From Muribaculaceae bacterium (lineage in GTDB: Bacteria; Bacteroidota; Bacteroidia; Bacteroidales; Muribaculaceae), in the NCBI GenBank assembly GCA_009775225.1, contig VSPE01000005.1:1-64000 (forward strand): a DNA stretch of 64,000 bases, given 5' to 3'. The position numbers and the translations under genes were made by a program. The notes below the pieces were generated by a model that had not been told where the DNA came from, made no database searches, and saw nothing but the letters and a program-made list of their open reading frames with translations. Below, piece after piece: positions 1-7,103 of the stretch (within the stretch, counting starts at the first letter, position 1; each line of letters opens with the position of its first letter).

Positions 1-138
1 CCTCCAAAACTCGTTAAGAAGAACTATAATAAATGGCTGAAAGAATATAATGATAAAACTTCATTGTGGTTTTATCTGTATTTTCTTATGCTCCCAATCG
101 TATTCTTTGCAATTAGAGTTTATCTTTGGACTAATTAA
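1..138 (+). CDS. C-terminal end of an AT-rich membrane protein (cut by left edge)
   Basis: Frame 1 is open from the first base to a TAA at 136-138 and gives 45 residues. They end in one hydrophobic segment (LWFYLYFLMLPIVFFAIRVY) and a short WTN tail. The DNA is AT-rich, unlike the GC-rich tail gene that begins 46 bases later, and resembles the other AT-rich orphan genes in this element. The start is outside the window. No family is recognised. A chance open frame is possible because the visible piece is short. Confidence 0.5.
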   Translation, partial: PPKLVKKNYNKWLKEYNDKTSLWFYLYFLMLPIVFFAIRVYLWTN

Positions 139-159
139 ATCCTCGTCTTTTCGTCATAG

Positions 160-196
160 CGGACGATGCCATACTTTCGCGGTATGGAATCGTCCG
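160..196 (+). promoter_or_regulatory. Phage promoter with a dyad around the -7 box
   Basis: TACTTTCG at 172-179 is a one-mismatch version of the Bacteroidota -7 box TAnnTTTG. It lies inside an inverted repeat with 15-base arms at 160-174 and 182-196 (14 of 15 match). The right arm contains the preferred ATG (184) of the next gene, so the site could be a protein operator or an RNA hairpin hiding the start codon. No -33 element is obvious. Confidence 0.45.
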
Positions 197-975
197 TTTT
201 ACATATCAACCTCGCCGTGCCGCAGGGCTGGCACGAGCTTTCCGACAAGCAACTCCGCTACGCTTTCGAGCTTATCGCAAAAGGCTTTACCTCCGACGAG
301 CTAAAGACCCTTTGCCTGTTCCGTTGGTCGGGTCTGTCAGTCAGACACCGACACAACACCGAGTTCTCTGCCTGGGCAGAGCGGCAAGCCGGTTATATCT
401 GCCGCCTCGGTAAGCAAACATTCCGGCTAACCGCCCTCCAAGTGGCCGAAGTGCTCCCGGCTCTTGACTGGCTCGACACCATACCGCCGCAGCCGGTCTG
501 CATCTCGCGTATCGGGCGTTACCGCCCGTTTGCCGCCGACTTCTCCGAAGTCGCCTTTGAGAAATTCATCATCTGCGACAACCTCTATCAAGGCTACCTC
601 GCCACACAGAGAGAAGATCTGCTCGACCAACTCGCAAGCATACTCTACAATCATAACCTCTCACCCCATAACCTTTCACCGGCTCACAGAGTGAGCGTAT
701 TCTACTGGTTTGCCTCCGTCAAAGACCTATTCGCCCGGCAATTTCCTAACTTTTTTCAGACCGCCGCGCAGCCTGAAAATCTACTTGGCGGCAACCATTT
801 GCCGACGGGGGCGCAAATCCAACAATCCGTTAACGCTATGATACGCGCCCTCACCAAAGGCGACATAACGAAAGAGCGCGAAATACTCTCGCTCGACACC
901 CACCGCGCCCTAACCGAACTGGACGCGCAAGCAAAAGAGTATAAAGAACTCAACGAAAAATTGCCGAAGAAATGA
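184..975 (+). CDS. Phage structural-region protein of unknown function
   Basis: This is a 263-residue soluble protein with no signal peptide or membrane segment and a charged, helical C-terminus rich in Lys and Glu. The ATG at 184 is preferred over the upstream one at 166 because 166 would place the -7 box inside the gene. The stop overlaps the next start by four bases (ATGA), so translation is probably coupled. The position ahead of tail-completion and tape measure genes suggests a role in virion or tail assembly, but no family is recognised. Confidence 0.7.
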   Translation: MESSVLHINLAVPQGWHELSDKQLRYAFELIAKGFTSDELKTLCLFRWSGLSVRHRHNTEFSAWAERQAGYICRLGKQTFRLTALQVAEVLPALDWLDTIPPQPVCISRIGRYRPFAADFSEVAFEKFIICDNLYQGYLATQREDLLDQLASILYNHNLSPHNLSPAHRVSVFYWFASVKDLFARQFPNFFQTAAQPENLLGGNHLPTGAQIQQSVNAMIRALTKGDITKEREILSLDTHRALTELDAQAKEYKELNEKLPKK

Positions 976-1487
976 ATCTCTCAACTCTCGACCCTAAACT
1001 CTCGACTTTCTCGTGGAACGCCACGGCATTTTTCGAGGACTTGACCGACCGCAACCGCCTCGCCCGCGCCGAAAACTTCGTTTTCTGCCGTGTCAGCGGA
1101 CTGGAGGGCTTCGAGGAAGCATTGCACAACCTCCAATCCGCACCGGCTGTCGTGGCCGTCAGCGACACCTCCGAGGGCTTTATGGATATGAACAACACCC
1201 CACGGACACGCCGCATTAAGACTGTGTTCCTCGCCATGCGCCACGCCCTCGACGATATGGAGGCGCGGCAGGGGTGCTTCGACACCCTCCGCGAGCTTTT
1301 CCGGCAGTTCATGTCGGTGCTTCTTCAGGAGAAAACCCGACTCGAACAGAACCGCATCTATCTTGATCCGCAAATCACCTTCACCGAGATAGAGCGATAC
1401 TTCTTCTCCGGCGCAGCCTGCGCCTACTTCCACATCGCCGTCGACACCTTCACCGATTTACGATACAATGCAGACGAATGGACTTGA
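972..1487 (+). CDS. Phage structural-region protein of unknown function
   Basis: This 171-residue soluble protein overlaps its upstream neighbour by four bases and its downstream neighbour by twenty, so the three genes form a tightly coupled operon. An aromatic N-terminal third is followed by a helical middle with many charged residues. There is no signal peptide. Small proteins in this place in siphovirus maps often join head to tail or terminate the tail, but nothing here proves that role. Confidence 0.7.
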   Translation: MNLSTLDPKLSTFSWNATAFFEDLTDRNRLARAENFVFCRVSGLEGFEEALHNLQSAPAVVAVSDTSEGFMDMNNTPRTRRIKTVFLAMRHALDDMEARQGCFDTLRELFRQFMSVLLQEKTRLEQNRIYLDPQITFTEIERYFFSGAACAYFHIAVDTFTDLRYNADEWT

Positions 1488-1899
1488 CCCCGAAGCCGAG
1501 CGGCGCAAATATGTAACCGCCTTCAACTCCACGATGATAAAGATATGGCGCGAGCGCATCGCCCTGCTGAAAGTCATCGACACCGGCGCGTTGTACCGCT
1601 CCACGCTTGCCGTCGGCATGAGCATCGACGGCAAAGTAACCAACGTAACCCTCTCGCAACGCTTCAATACCTACGGCATATTCCAGGACTACGGCACAGG
1701 CCGCGAGGTGCCACGAGGAAACCCCGGCGACATAGGCCGCGACAAAGTGCGCCAACGCCGCAAATGGTTCTCCACCAAATACTACGCCTCCGTGATGAAC
1801 TTGAAAGAGTTCATGGCCGACAACCTCGGCCGCGACTTCTGCGGCATCGTCGCCAACGCCCTCAACGACCGCTCATTCCGCCAGTCACTCATGGGATAA
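1468..1899 (+). CDS. Putative tail-completion protein (HK97 gp10-like)
   Basis: This 143-residue basic protein has the general look of the HK97 gp10 / tail-completion group: a short helical N-terminus, a central TGALYRSTL segment followed by beta-rich sequence, then a YGTGREV turn. Members help join the tail to the head or cap the tail tube. It starts 20 bases inside the preceding gene. The low-complexity basic stretch near residues 85-100 (RDKVRQRRKW) is unusual. The family assignment is by pattern only and could be wrong; a location among tail genes is secure. Confidence 0.5.
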   Translation: MQTNGLDPEAERRKYVTAFNSTMIKIWRERIALLKVIDTGALYRSTLAVGMSIDGKVTNVTLSQRFNTYGIFQDYGTGREVPRGNPGDIGRDKVRQRRKWFSTKYYASVMNLKEFMADNLGRDFCGIVANALNDRSFRQSLMG

Positions 1900-1935
1900 T
1901 TCAGCCTTATGCAATATCTTTTTAATTTCACCCGC

Positions 1936-2493
1936 TTAATCCATTTCATCAATCAATTCCCATTCATCTATATCTTCGTTATATGAATACTCGAATACAG
2001 CATCATATTCGGACGAACTGATTTCCCACCATTGACGTTTTCCTTTCTTTTGTGCCACGGCAGTTTGGCCCAAAAAACGTATCTCTATATGATTCTCAAA
2101 AAGGTCTATGTCGATTTTGGTATATCCTATGCTATGATTTTTATTTTTGCGTGCCTGCTTATATAACTCATTGCCGTAACTAACATCATAAACATATTTT
2201 GTGTTACTCGGCAGATTATATATTACCTCACTTGGCAGCCCTATGGAACTAATCAAAAAATTCGTAGTATCACGCATACAAACGCCATTTCTAACTTGGC
2301 GTTTACATTTTTCTTGCCATAAATTGATACTGTGTAGAATAATTTTTGCCAAATTATTTGTTATTGTCTCTGCCCCCGATTTAGTATAAACTGTTTTGCA
2401 TTGCGGCTCACTATTCTGTTGCGCCCACATCAACAGCGGCAGCATTAGACATACTGCAAGGATTCCGATTAGATATTTTCGACTGCGTACCAT
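1936..2493 (-). CDS. AT-rich exported orphan protein, reversed within the tail operon
   Basis: This is a 185-residue protein read against all surrounding tail genes. The first 25 residues are a signal peptide or anchor (MVRSRKYLIGILAVCLMLPL...), and the rest is hydrophilic with several cysteines and a very acidic C-terminus (EDIDEWELIDEMD). A longer frame begins at 2565, but a TAACTTTG box at 2497-2504 makes the ATG at 2493 the sensible start, giving almost no leader. Base composition is far more AT-rich than its neighbours. Opposite strand, own promoter and foreign composition are the signature of a moron, a cargo gene acquired by a phage. No family is recognised. Confidence 0.7.
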   Translation of the reverse strand: MVRSRKYLIGILAVCLMLPLLMWAQQNSEPQCKTVYTKSGAETITNNLAKIILHSINLWQEKCKRQVRNGVCMRDTTNFLISSIGLPSEVIYNLPSNTKYVYDVSYGNELYKQARKNKNHSIGYTKIDIDLFENHIEIRFLGQTAVAQKKGKRQWWEISSSEYDAVFEYSYNEDIDEWELIDEMD

Positions 2494-2496
2494 ACG

Positions 2497-2504
2497 CAAA
2501 GTTA
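2497..2504 (-). promoter_or_regulatory. Promoter -7 box of the reversed cargo gene
   Basis: Read on the minus strand this is TAACTTTG, a perfect TAnnTTTG box. It ends three bases before the ATG at 2493, so the transcript would be leaderless or nearly so. No clear -33 TTTG is seen at 19-21 bases upstream. Confidence 0.55.
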
Positions 2505-2573
2505 CACATTTTCGGCGACATACGGCGCATACCTCCGAAATTTTGTGTCTTTTCCCCGGCGACACCGTCGCCG

Positions 2574-2597
2574 TAGTTTTGCGGTAAAGATTACCGC
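2574..2597 (+). promoter_or_regulatory. Promoter -7 box plus perfect dyad before the tail-fibre-like gene
   Basis: TAGTTTTG at 2574-2581 matches the TAnnTTTG box. It runs into a perfect inverted repeat, GCGGTAA AGA TTACCGC at 2581-2597, which ends one base before the ATG at 2599. The dyad could be an operator or a hairpin at the very 5' end of the mRNA. Confidence 0.5.
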
Positions 2598-2598
2598 A

Positions 2599-3597
2599 AT
2601 GATAGACGTAACCACCTTAACCAATCTCATAACCCAGTTCAGGAACACCACGGCCTCAAACTCCGTGTCGCCCGAAACCGTCGGCTCGATTCTCCAAAAG
2701 ATTGTCGACATACTCGCCACCGCCGGAACACAGGCCAACCTTGACATCATCAACAAGTGGCACGAGGCGTTGAAAGCCGCTGCGCCCGCGCTCACCGCGC
2801 TTTCGCAGGGCAACGCCGACCGCAACCACATATACCTCGCCGCCCGGAGCGTCAACCTATACACCGGCGCACAGACCAATATCGCGCCTATTCAGATACA
2901 ACAGGCAACCACCGAGCGCGCCGGAGCCATGCGCGCCCAACAGGTCGTTGACCTCAACGCCGCGCGGCGCGACGTGGCCGACATCAAGAAACAGATTTCC
3001 ACAATTAACTCCTTGCTCGGCGTCGGCACCGCCGACAACCTCTATAAAGCCTCGCAAATCTCCTGTCAGGTAATCAACGGCTCGCTGCACCTTCTCGGCG
3101 CGCAGACACTCACCGCCGCCGGATATGTGCCGTATCTCTTTCGGCGTGTGCGCAAGCGCAATCCCTATAAGAACAAGTTCGCCACCGCCGAGCAGCGTGC
3201 CGCGCGGCCATACTGCCCGGCCAAGAAAGGCTGGGGGCTTTACGGCTCAATTTACGCCGTCAAACTCGACGGTTCCAAAATACTCTTTTCCACAAACCCG
3301 CACAGCCACCTGTCCGTCAAGGCAGAGGGATGGTCTGCCGCCGCCTCGACACTCGTAACGCGGCATACCGACCGCCACGGCAACATCCGCTTCGGCCTCG
3401 GTCGTAGCTCCGTGTCGCTAACCGACCCTAAGAATCCGAAAAAGCAGCGTATGATACGCCTCGTTTTCGGAATCGGCCTCGCCAAGCCTATCTATCCCGG
3501 CACCGCCGCCATCACTCCGGCCAACCTCGCAAGCTCCCTCGCCACCTTCACCATCATATACGACCCCGGCAGCAAGTCATGGGCGTTTGGCACATAA
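2599..3597 (+). CDS. Tail-fibre-like phage structural protein
   Basis: This 332-residue protein has an N-terminal helical region (residues 1-130) with the NSVSPETVGSILQKIVDI pattern that I associate with Bacteroidales phage appendage proteins. A heptad-like stretch near 110-135 (AARRDVADIKKQISTINSLL) is probably a trimeric coiled coil, and a basic, beta-rich C-terminal domain follows. This layout suits a fibre or spike subunit. The frame opens at 2545, but the -7 box and dyad directly upstream favour 2599. It is separated from the earlier tail genes by the reversed cargo gene. A role in host binding is inference. Confidence 0.55.
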   Translation: MIDVTTLTNLITQFRNTTASNSVSPETVGSILQKIVDILATAGTQANLDIINKWHEALKAAAPALTALSQGNADRNHIYLAARSVNLYTGAQTNIAPIQIQQATTERAGAMRAQQVVDLNAARRDVADIKKQISTINSLLGVGTADNLYKASQISCQVINGSLHLLGAQTLTAAGYVPYLFRRVRKRNPYKNKFATAEQRAARPYCPAKKGWGLYGSIYAVKLDGSKILFSTNPHSHLSVKAEGWSAAASTLVTRHTDRHGNIRFGLGRSSVSLTDPKNPKKQRMIRLVFGIGLAKPIYPGTAAITPANLASSLATFTIIYDPGSKSWAFGT

Positions 3598-3628
3598 AAA
3601 GAAAGCCCTCGCGGGCGAGCCGCAAGGG
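3596..3628 (-). terminator. Intrinsic terminator of the leftward repeat transcript
   Basis: Read on the minus strand, CCCTTGCG (3621-3628) pairs with CGCGAGGG (3606-3613), eight pairs with one G-U, and is followed by GCTTTCTTTTT down to 3596. The U-rich tail lies on the minus-strand side, so it ends transcripts coming from the right. Confidence 0.5.
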
Positions 3629-3740
3629 AATGCTATCTTTTATACGAGCCGGGATAGCCCTTGTGGTACAAGACCACTCGGATATGCTATCAATGAAACT
3701 CCGCCCGGAAAGCCCACGAGGGAGATGCTATCCGTCATAC
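3602..3740. repeat. Three imperfect 52-55 bp tandem repeat units
   Basis: Units begin at 3602, 3654 and 3709 with AAAGCCC, ATAGCCC and AAAGCCC. Each continues into a GC-rich segment (short stems CTCGC/GCGAG and CTTGT/ACAAG in the first two) and then the fixed word TGCTATC at 3631, 3685 and 3726. The fixed words and spacing make a degenerate tandem array rather than coding sequence. Confidence 0.55.
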
Positions 3741-3744
3741 GTAG

Positions 3745-3817
3745 AGGTATCCAGTTCATCTTTAGCGCGGCTTTACATTGTTAAGAGGTGTCCGGGTCAT
3801 TTTTAGTACGGTTTTAC
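3745..3817. repeat. Pair of 32-bp direct repeats
   Basis: Positions 3745-3776 and 3786-3817 match at 25 of 32 bases. Both begin AGGTRTCC and end TTTAC. Paired end repeats of this kind occur at the ends of IS21-family elements, so this may be an insertion-sequence remnant, but no transposase is present. Confidence 0.45.
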
Positions 3818-3826
3818 TTACAGACG

Positions 3827-3858
3827 CAAAGATACCCATAATTCACCACATAGCCAAA
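3827..3858 (-). promoter_or_regulatory. Strong leftward promoter (-33 TTTG, -7 TATCTTTG)
   Basis: On the minus strand TTTG (3855-3858) is followed after exactly 20 bases by TATCTTTG (3827-3834). This is the full Bacteroidota housekeeping promoter pattern. It points away from the lysis genes into the repeat region and toward the end of the tail-fibre-like gene, where no leftward protein gene exists. Confidence 0.6.
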
Positions 3859-3875
3859 TAATTACGCCACAAAAT

Positions 3876-4109
3876 ATGAACCTCCGCAAACATAAGCCCA
3901 CCATTCAGCTACTCGCCGCAATCGCCCTCATCGCCCTGGGCTGCGGGCTGCTCATTGCCGGATTTATTCTGCCCCCTCCGGGCGAAATCCACAACTCCGT
4001 CCTTATCGCTTTCGGCGAAATCCTCACTTTCGCCGGGGCGTTGTTCGGCATCGACTACCATTATAAATACTCGCGGCCAAAAGACCACGACGAAGACTTA
4101 ACCTCATAA
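3876..4109 (+). CDS. Small two-helix membrane protein, holin-like
   Basis: This 77-residue protein has a short basic N-terminus, two hydrophobic helices (about residues 10-32 and 41-58) joined by a PPPGE turn, and a charged C-terminus (YSRPKDHDEDLTS). This fits a small holin, which makes the membrane hole that releases endolysin. It lies 20 bases before the amidase gene, the usual holin-endolysin order. The assignment rests on topology and neighbourhood, since holins share little sequence. Confidence 0.6.
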   Translation: MNLRKHKPTIQLLAAIALIALGCGLLIAGFILPPPGEIHNSVLIAFGEILTFAGALFGIDYHYKYSRPKDHDEDLTS

Positions 4110-4129
4110 CCATATAACCACATAACCTT

Positions 4130-4582
4130 ATGCGAAGCATAGACAAGATTATCGTCCATTGCACGGCGACACCCGAGGGGAAGCCCTACACCGTGCAGCA
4201 GATTAGAGAGTGGCATACCGCCCCGAAACCGAAAGGCAACGGCTGGCGCGACATCGGCTATCACTATATAGTCTATCTCGACGGCAGCGTACACAATGGC
4301 CGACCTGTCGAGCAGATCGGCGCACATTGCTCCGGCCACAACGCGCACTCAATCGGCGTGTGCTACGTCGGCGGCTGCGACGCCAACAGACGGCTACCCG
4401 ACGGACAGCCCGAGCCCAAAGACACGCGCACACCAATACAGAAAACAGCCCTGCGCCAACTCCTGAAGAAACTGAAAGAGCGATACCCCGGCGCACGGAT
4501 ATACGGGCACCGTGATTTTGCCCCCAAAGCCTGCCCCTCCTTCGACGCAACCGCCGAATATAAAGACATATCCGATTCATAA
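4130..4582 (+). CDS. Endolysin: N-acetylmuramoyl-L-alanine amidase, T7-lysozyme type
   Basis: This 150-residue Amidase_2 protein cuts the bond between N-acetylmuramic acid and L-alanine in peptidoglycan. The key residues line up with T7 lysozyme: zinc ligands H10 (IIVHCTAT), H127 (YGHRDF) and C135 (KACPSF), Lys133 two residues before the cysteine, and Tyr46. There is no signal peptide, so it needs the holin for access. Its size is normal for the family. It sits between the holin-like and spanin-like genes as the second gene of the lysis cassette. Confidence 0.93.
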   Translation: MRSIDKIIVHCTATPEGKPYTVQQIREWHTAPKPKGNGWRDIGYHYIVYLDGSVHNGRPVEQIGAHCSGHNAHSIGVCYVGGCDANRRLPDGQPEPKDTRTPIQKTALRQLLKKLKERYPGARIYGHRDFAPKACPSFDATAEYKDISDS

Positions 4583-4593
4583 CCCTATGAACA

Positions 4594-5082
4594 ATGAACC
4601 ATAAACTCTACATAATCCTGCTGCTCACCGCACTTTGCGCATCATGCCGGGCAAAGAAAGAAATCGCCGCCGAGAGCCGCGCCGACACCGACAGCGTGGC
4701 CGCCTCCCTCACCTCCGGCTACTTCCTCCGCATCGACACCGCCATGCGCCGCATCAACTTCGACTTCGACACGCTGGATATAACAATAGAGCGACACGCC
4801 GCCGACGCAGCACTATCGGCAGCGTCGCCCGAAGAAACCGTCAGAATCCGCGCCGTCGGCGGCAAGATTGCCGACCGCCGCAGACAGACACGCAACGCCA
4901 TAGCCGGATATAACCGACTTGACACCGTGGCCTACCGCCACGCCTCCGCCACATCGAGAGCCGAACACACAGCAACCACCTCCGTAGCCGAGCCGCCCGA
5001 CACCACCCGGATAATCCTCACCCTCGCCGCCCTCATTCTGATTGTGTCGGGCATCGCCCTCTACCTCCGCCGCCGCAGATAA
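4594..5082 (+). CDS. Lipoprotein with C-terminal membrane anchor; candidate one-piece spanin
   Basis: This 162-residue protein has an N-terminal lipoprotein signal (LLLTALCASC, lipidation at Cys18), about 115 hydrophilic, Arg- and Ala-rich residues, a C-terminal hydrophobic helix (about 140-158) and a RRRR tail. An outer-membrane lipid anchor plus an inner-membrane helix in one chain is the design of unimolecular spanins such as phage T1 gp11, which fuse inner and outer membranes in the last step of lysis. It directly follows the endolysin. A plain lipoprotein of unknown role is the alternative. Confidence 0.6.
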   Translation: MNHKLYIILLLTALCASCRAKKEIAAESRADTDSVAASLTSGYFLRIDTAMRRINFDFDTLDITIERHAADAALSAASPEETVRIRAVGGKIADRRRQTRNAIAGYNRLDTVAYRHASATSRAEHTATTSVAEPPDTTRIILTLAALILIVSGIALYLRRRR

Positions 5083-5120
5083 CCCATACAGAGTATTAGT
5101 TTTTTCATAAGTAGATTTCG

Positions 5121-5157
5121 AGCGACAAGTCCGTGATGGATATGTCGCTTATTTTTT
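5121..5157 (+). terminator. Terminator of the lysis cassette
   Basis: AGCGACA (5121-5127) and TGTCGCT (5143-5149) form a seven-pair stem with a 15-base loop, followed by TTATTTTTT. It ends the lysis operon and is followed at once by the promoter of the next, AT-rich gene. Confidence 0.6.
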
Positions 5158-5158
5158 G

Positions 5159-5166
5159 TAACTTTG
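5159..5166 (+). promoter_or_regulatory. Promoter -7 box of the four-helix cargo gene
   Basis: TAACTTTG is a perfect TAnnTTTG box placed 18 bases before the ATG at 5185, leaving a leader of about 12 bases. It lies right behind the lysis terminator, so this gene is an independent transcription unit. Confidence 0.65.
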
Positions 5167-5184
5167 CAATTATCAATATTGACA

Positions 5185-5604
5185 ATGACACTGAAAAGCA
5201 AAAACTATTTGATTTTTCAAGTTACAATTCCTATTGTAACCTTTATTGTTATGTTAATATCTCATATAATACACCCTCTATCATATGTTTTAGAAAATGA
5301 GATCTTAAAAGCTGCTGCCATACACTCTATTTACCCGTCAATTATATTTTCAATCGCATCGGCAATTTCTTGGAAAATATGGAAAGGCAAAAATTGGTAT
5401 AGTCTATCACTTATTCTGTTGGTCGCATTATTTGTCATTTCCGCATTGATAGTTTTATTGTCATTTATTATTATTGATAACTATATTGGATTTATCATTT
5501 TCCTTTTCAATCTCGACTTACTTGTTTACTTTCCGGCCAGTTTGCTCGTCTTAATTATTATTGGCTTTATTGGACAATGGTGTAATCGGATTTCTCATGG
5601 TTGA
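5185..5604 (+). CDS. AT-rich four-helix membrane orphan protein
   Basis: This 139-residue protein is almost entirely membrane-embedded. Hydrophobic segments lie near residues 8-32, 45-62, 72-97 and 103-131, joined by short loops with few charges. The open frame begins at a TTG (5164), but the ATG at 5185 follows the TAACTTTG promoter at a normal distance. The DNA is very AT-rich compared with the lysis genes before it. No family is recognised. A small polytopic membrane protein with its own promoter in a prophage late region could act in superinfection exclusion or defence, which is inference only. Confidence 0.72.
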   Translation: MTLKSKNYLIFQVTIPIVTFIVMLISHIIHPLSYVLENEILKAAAIHSIYPSIIFSIASAISWKIWKGKNWYSLSLILLVALFVISALIVLLSFIIIDNYIGFIIFLFNLDLLVYFPASLLVLIIIGFIGQWCNRISHG

Positions 5605-7103
5605 TTGCCAGGTTGCCCGTGAGGGTAGCCGTTTGCATTATCCCCAATCCCACCCATAGCGTTGTGAGGCGGCGGCTTACAGGCACAGGCCGCTTCGACG
5701 CAATCGCTCCGGCGCGCGGCGGCTCACTTGGCGGCGGCTCCGAGTTCCGCGCTGCGCTTGTTGCCCTCTGCCGTCGGGTGTTGGCCCCGGCACACTCTCA
5801 AATTGTTCCGCTCCGACACCTCCGCATACTGCTCCGGCGTCTGTCGCTCCACAACCGCCACGTTACGCCACGGCTTCACTCCGGCTTTTAAGAGAGAGCC
5901 TTGAACACAGTTCAGACCGACACCCGGCGGCGGTGTTCAAACACTCCGAGCCTTGCCGCGCTCACTGTCGCCGCGCCACCTCCGCTCACACCCTCGCGTC
6001 CACGCCCTGATCCGCCACCGCACAACGCCCGGCAGAGGAACATCGGCCACCATCGCGCACAACCGCCACGACACAACGACATAATGATACAGCGGCACGT
6101 CGATATGCCGACACCCATTGCCGACATCATGGCGCACACCGGGGCCGACAGACGCCCTGCGGCTTGCAGCCTACGCTACACGTCAGCGCCGAGAAAGATG
6201 GGCGAGGCTTTCGTGACGACACCCCACAGGCACAAACTCCCTGCGCTCGTTAGAGCCTTCTCCCTGCGGTCGGGGGTAGTCTTGCCACGGCTTCGCTCAT
6301 CCACTCCGCGCCGCCGCTGCGCTATCGGCTGCACACCTCCGGGCGACGCACAGCCCCGACGATATGCGCTTTGACATCGGCAACGATACAAGGACATTAC
6401 GACTTATTGGCATCTCGACACATCGACACAATCCCCTCCCCATACCCCAAGCACGGCGCGGCGGCACACAACTCCGCTCCGGCTGCCGTGGCGGTCGCTG
6501 ATGCAAGGCCGAGCGGTCATTACGCATCAATCGAAAACCTTCATTCGTCCAACAACCCACTGCCACGGCAGAGGCTCTTATGGCCGAGCTTTTCGGTTGG
6601 GCTGCATTGCTCCGCCTTTCATCACCGCCCTTTGGCCCCGGCCACCTCTGCTATGCGCCCTGCCACCACCGCCACGCTTGCCACGACATCAACCCGACGT
6701 GCTTCCGGGATATGTGAATGATGCTGCCGAGAGTGGACCGGCCCGGACATAACAGGAATGTGGCGCGGCAACTCATACCACGGCGACACCCCGGCCTTCC
6801 TTGGGGTCTCTGCAACGCATCCGTGCCACGTTCCACCCGGACACAACCGCCAACCCACCACCTCGGCTGCATCATCGGGGCATCACCGCCCGTCGGCTGA
6901 TGTAGGAATAGGAGTTTGCCGCGACCTCAAATTGCCCTGCGTCCAATTTGATTATCGCGTCAACGACATCACCGCGCTTTCGGATTTGCGGACGTGGGGC
7001 AAGTAGGGGCGGCGAGGTGGGCCCGGCTACATAACCCCCCCCGAACACCCGCGCCGAGCCGAAACCCGCCCCAGGCCGTGGGGGGGATAGTGCGAGGCAC
7101 CCT

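Larger units (their letters stand above)
3598..3821 (-). ncRNA. Candidate leftward non-coding RNA made of repeats
   Basis: A promoter with a good -33/-7 pair (3827-3858, minus strand) points into this stretch and a terminator-like hairpin closes it, predicting a transcript of about 225 nt. It would contain two 32-base repeats and three 52-55 base repeat units. Short frames exist: an ATG at about 3767, minus strand, opens roughly 39 codons through the repeats. A tiny protein therefore cannot be excluded, and the repeats could instead be a mobile-element remnant. Confidence 0.35.

Noticed and set aside
166..183. Upstream ATG at 166 as start of the first complete phage gene
   Set aside because: The -7-like box at 172-179 would lie inside the coding region; ATG 184 is the better start.
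3602..3740. CRISPR array
   Set aside because: Only three units, with variable middles inside the repeat rather than between identical repeats, and no cas genes nearby.
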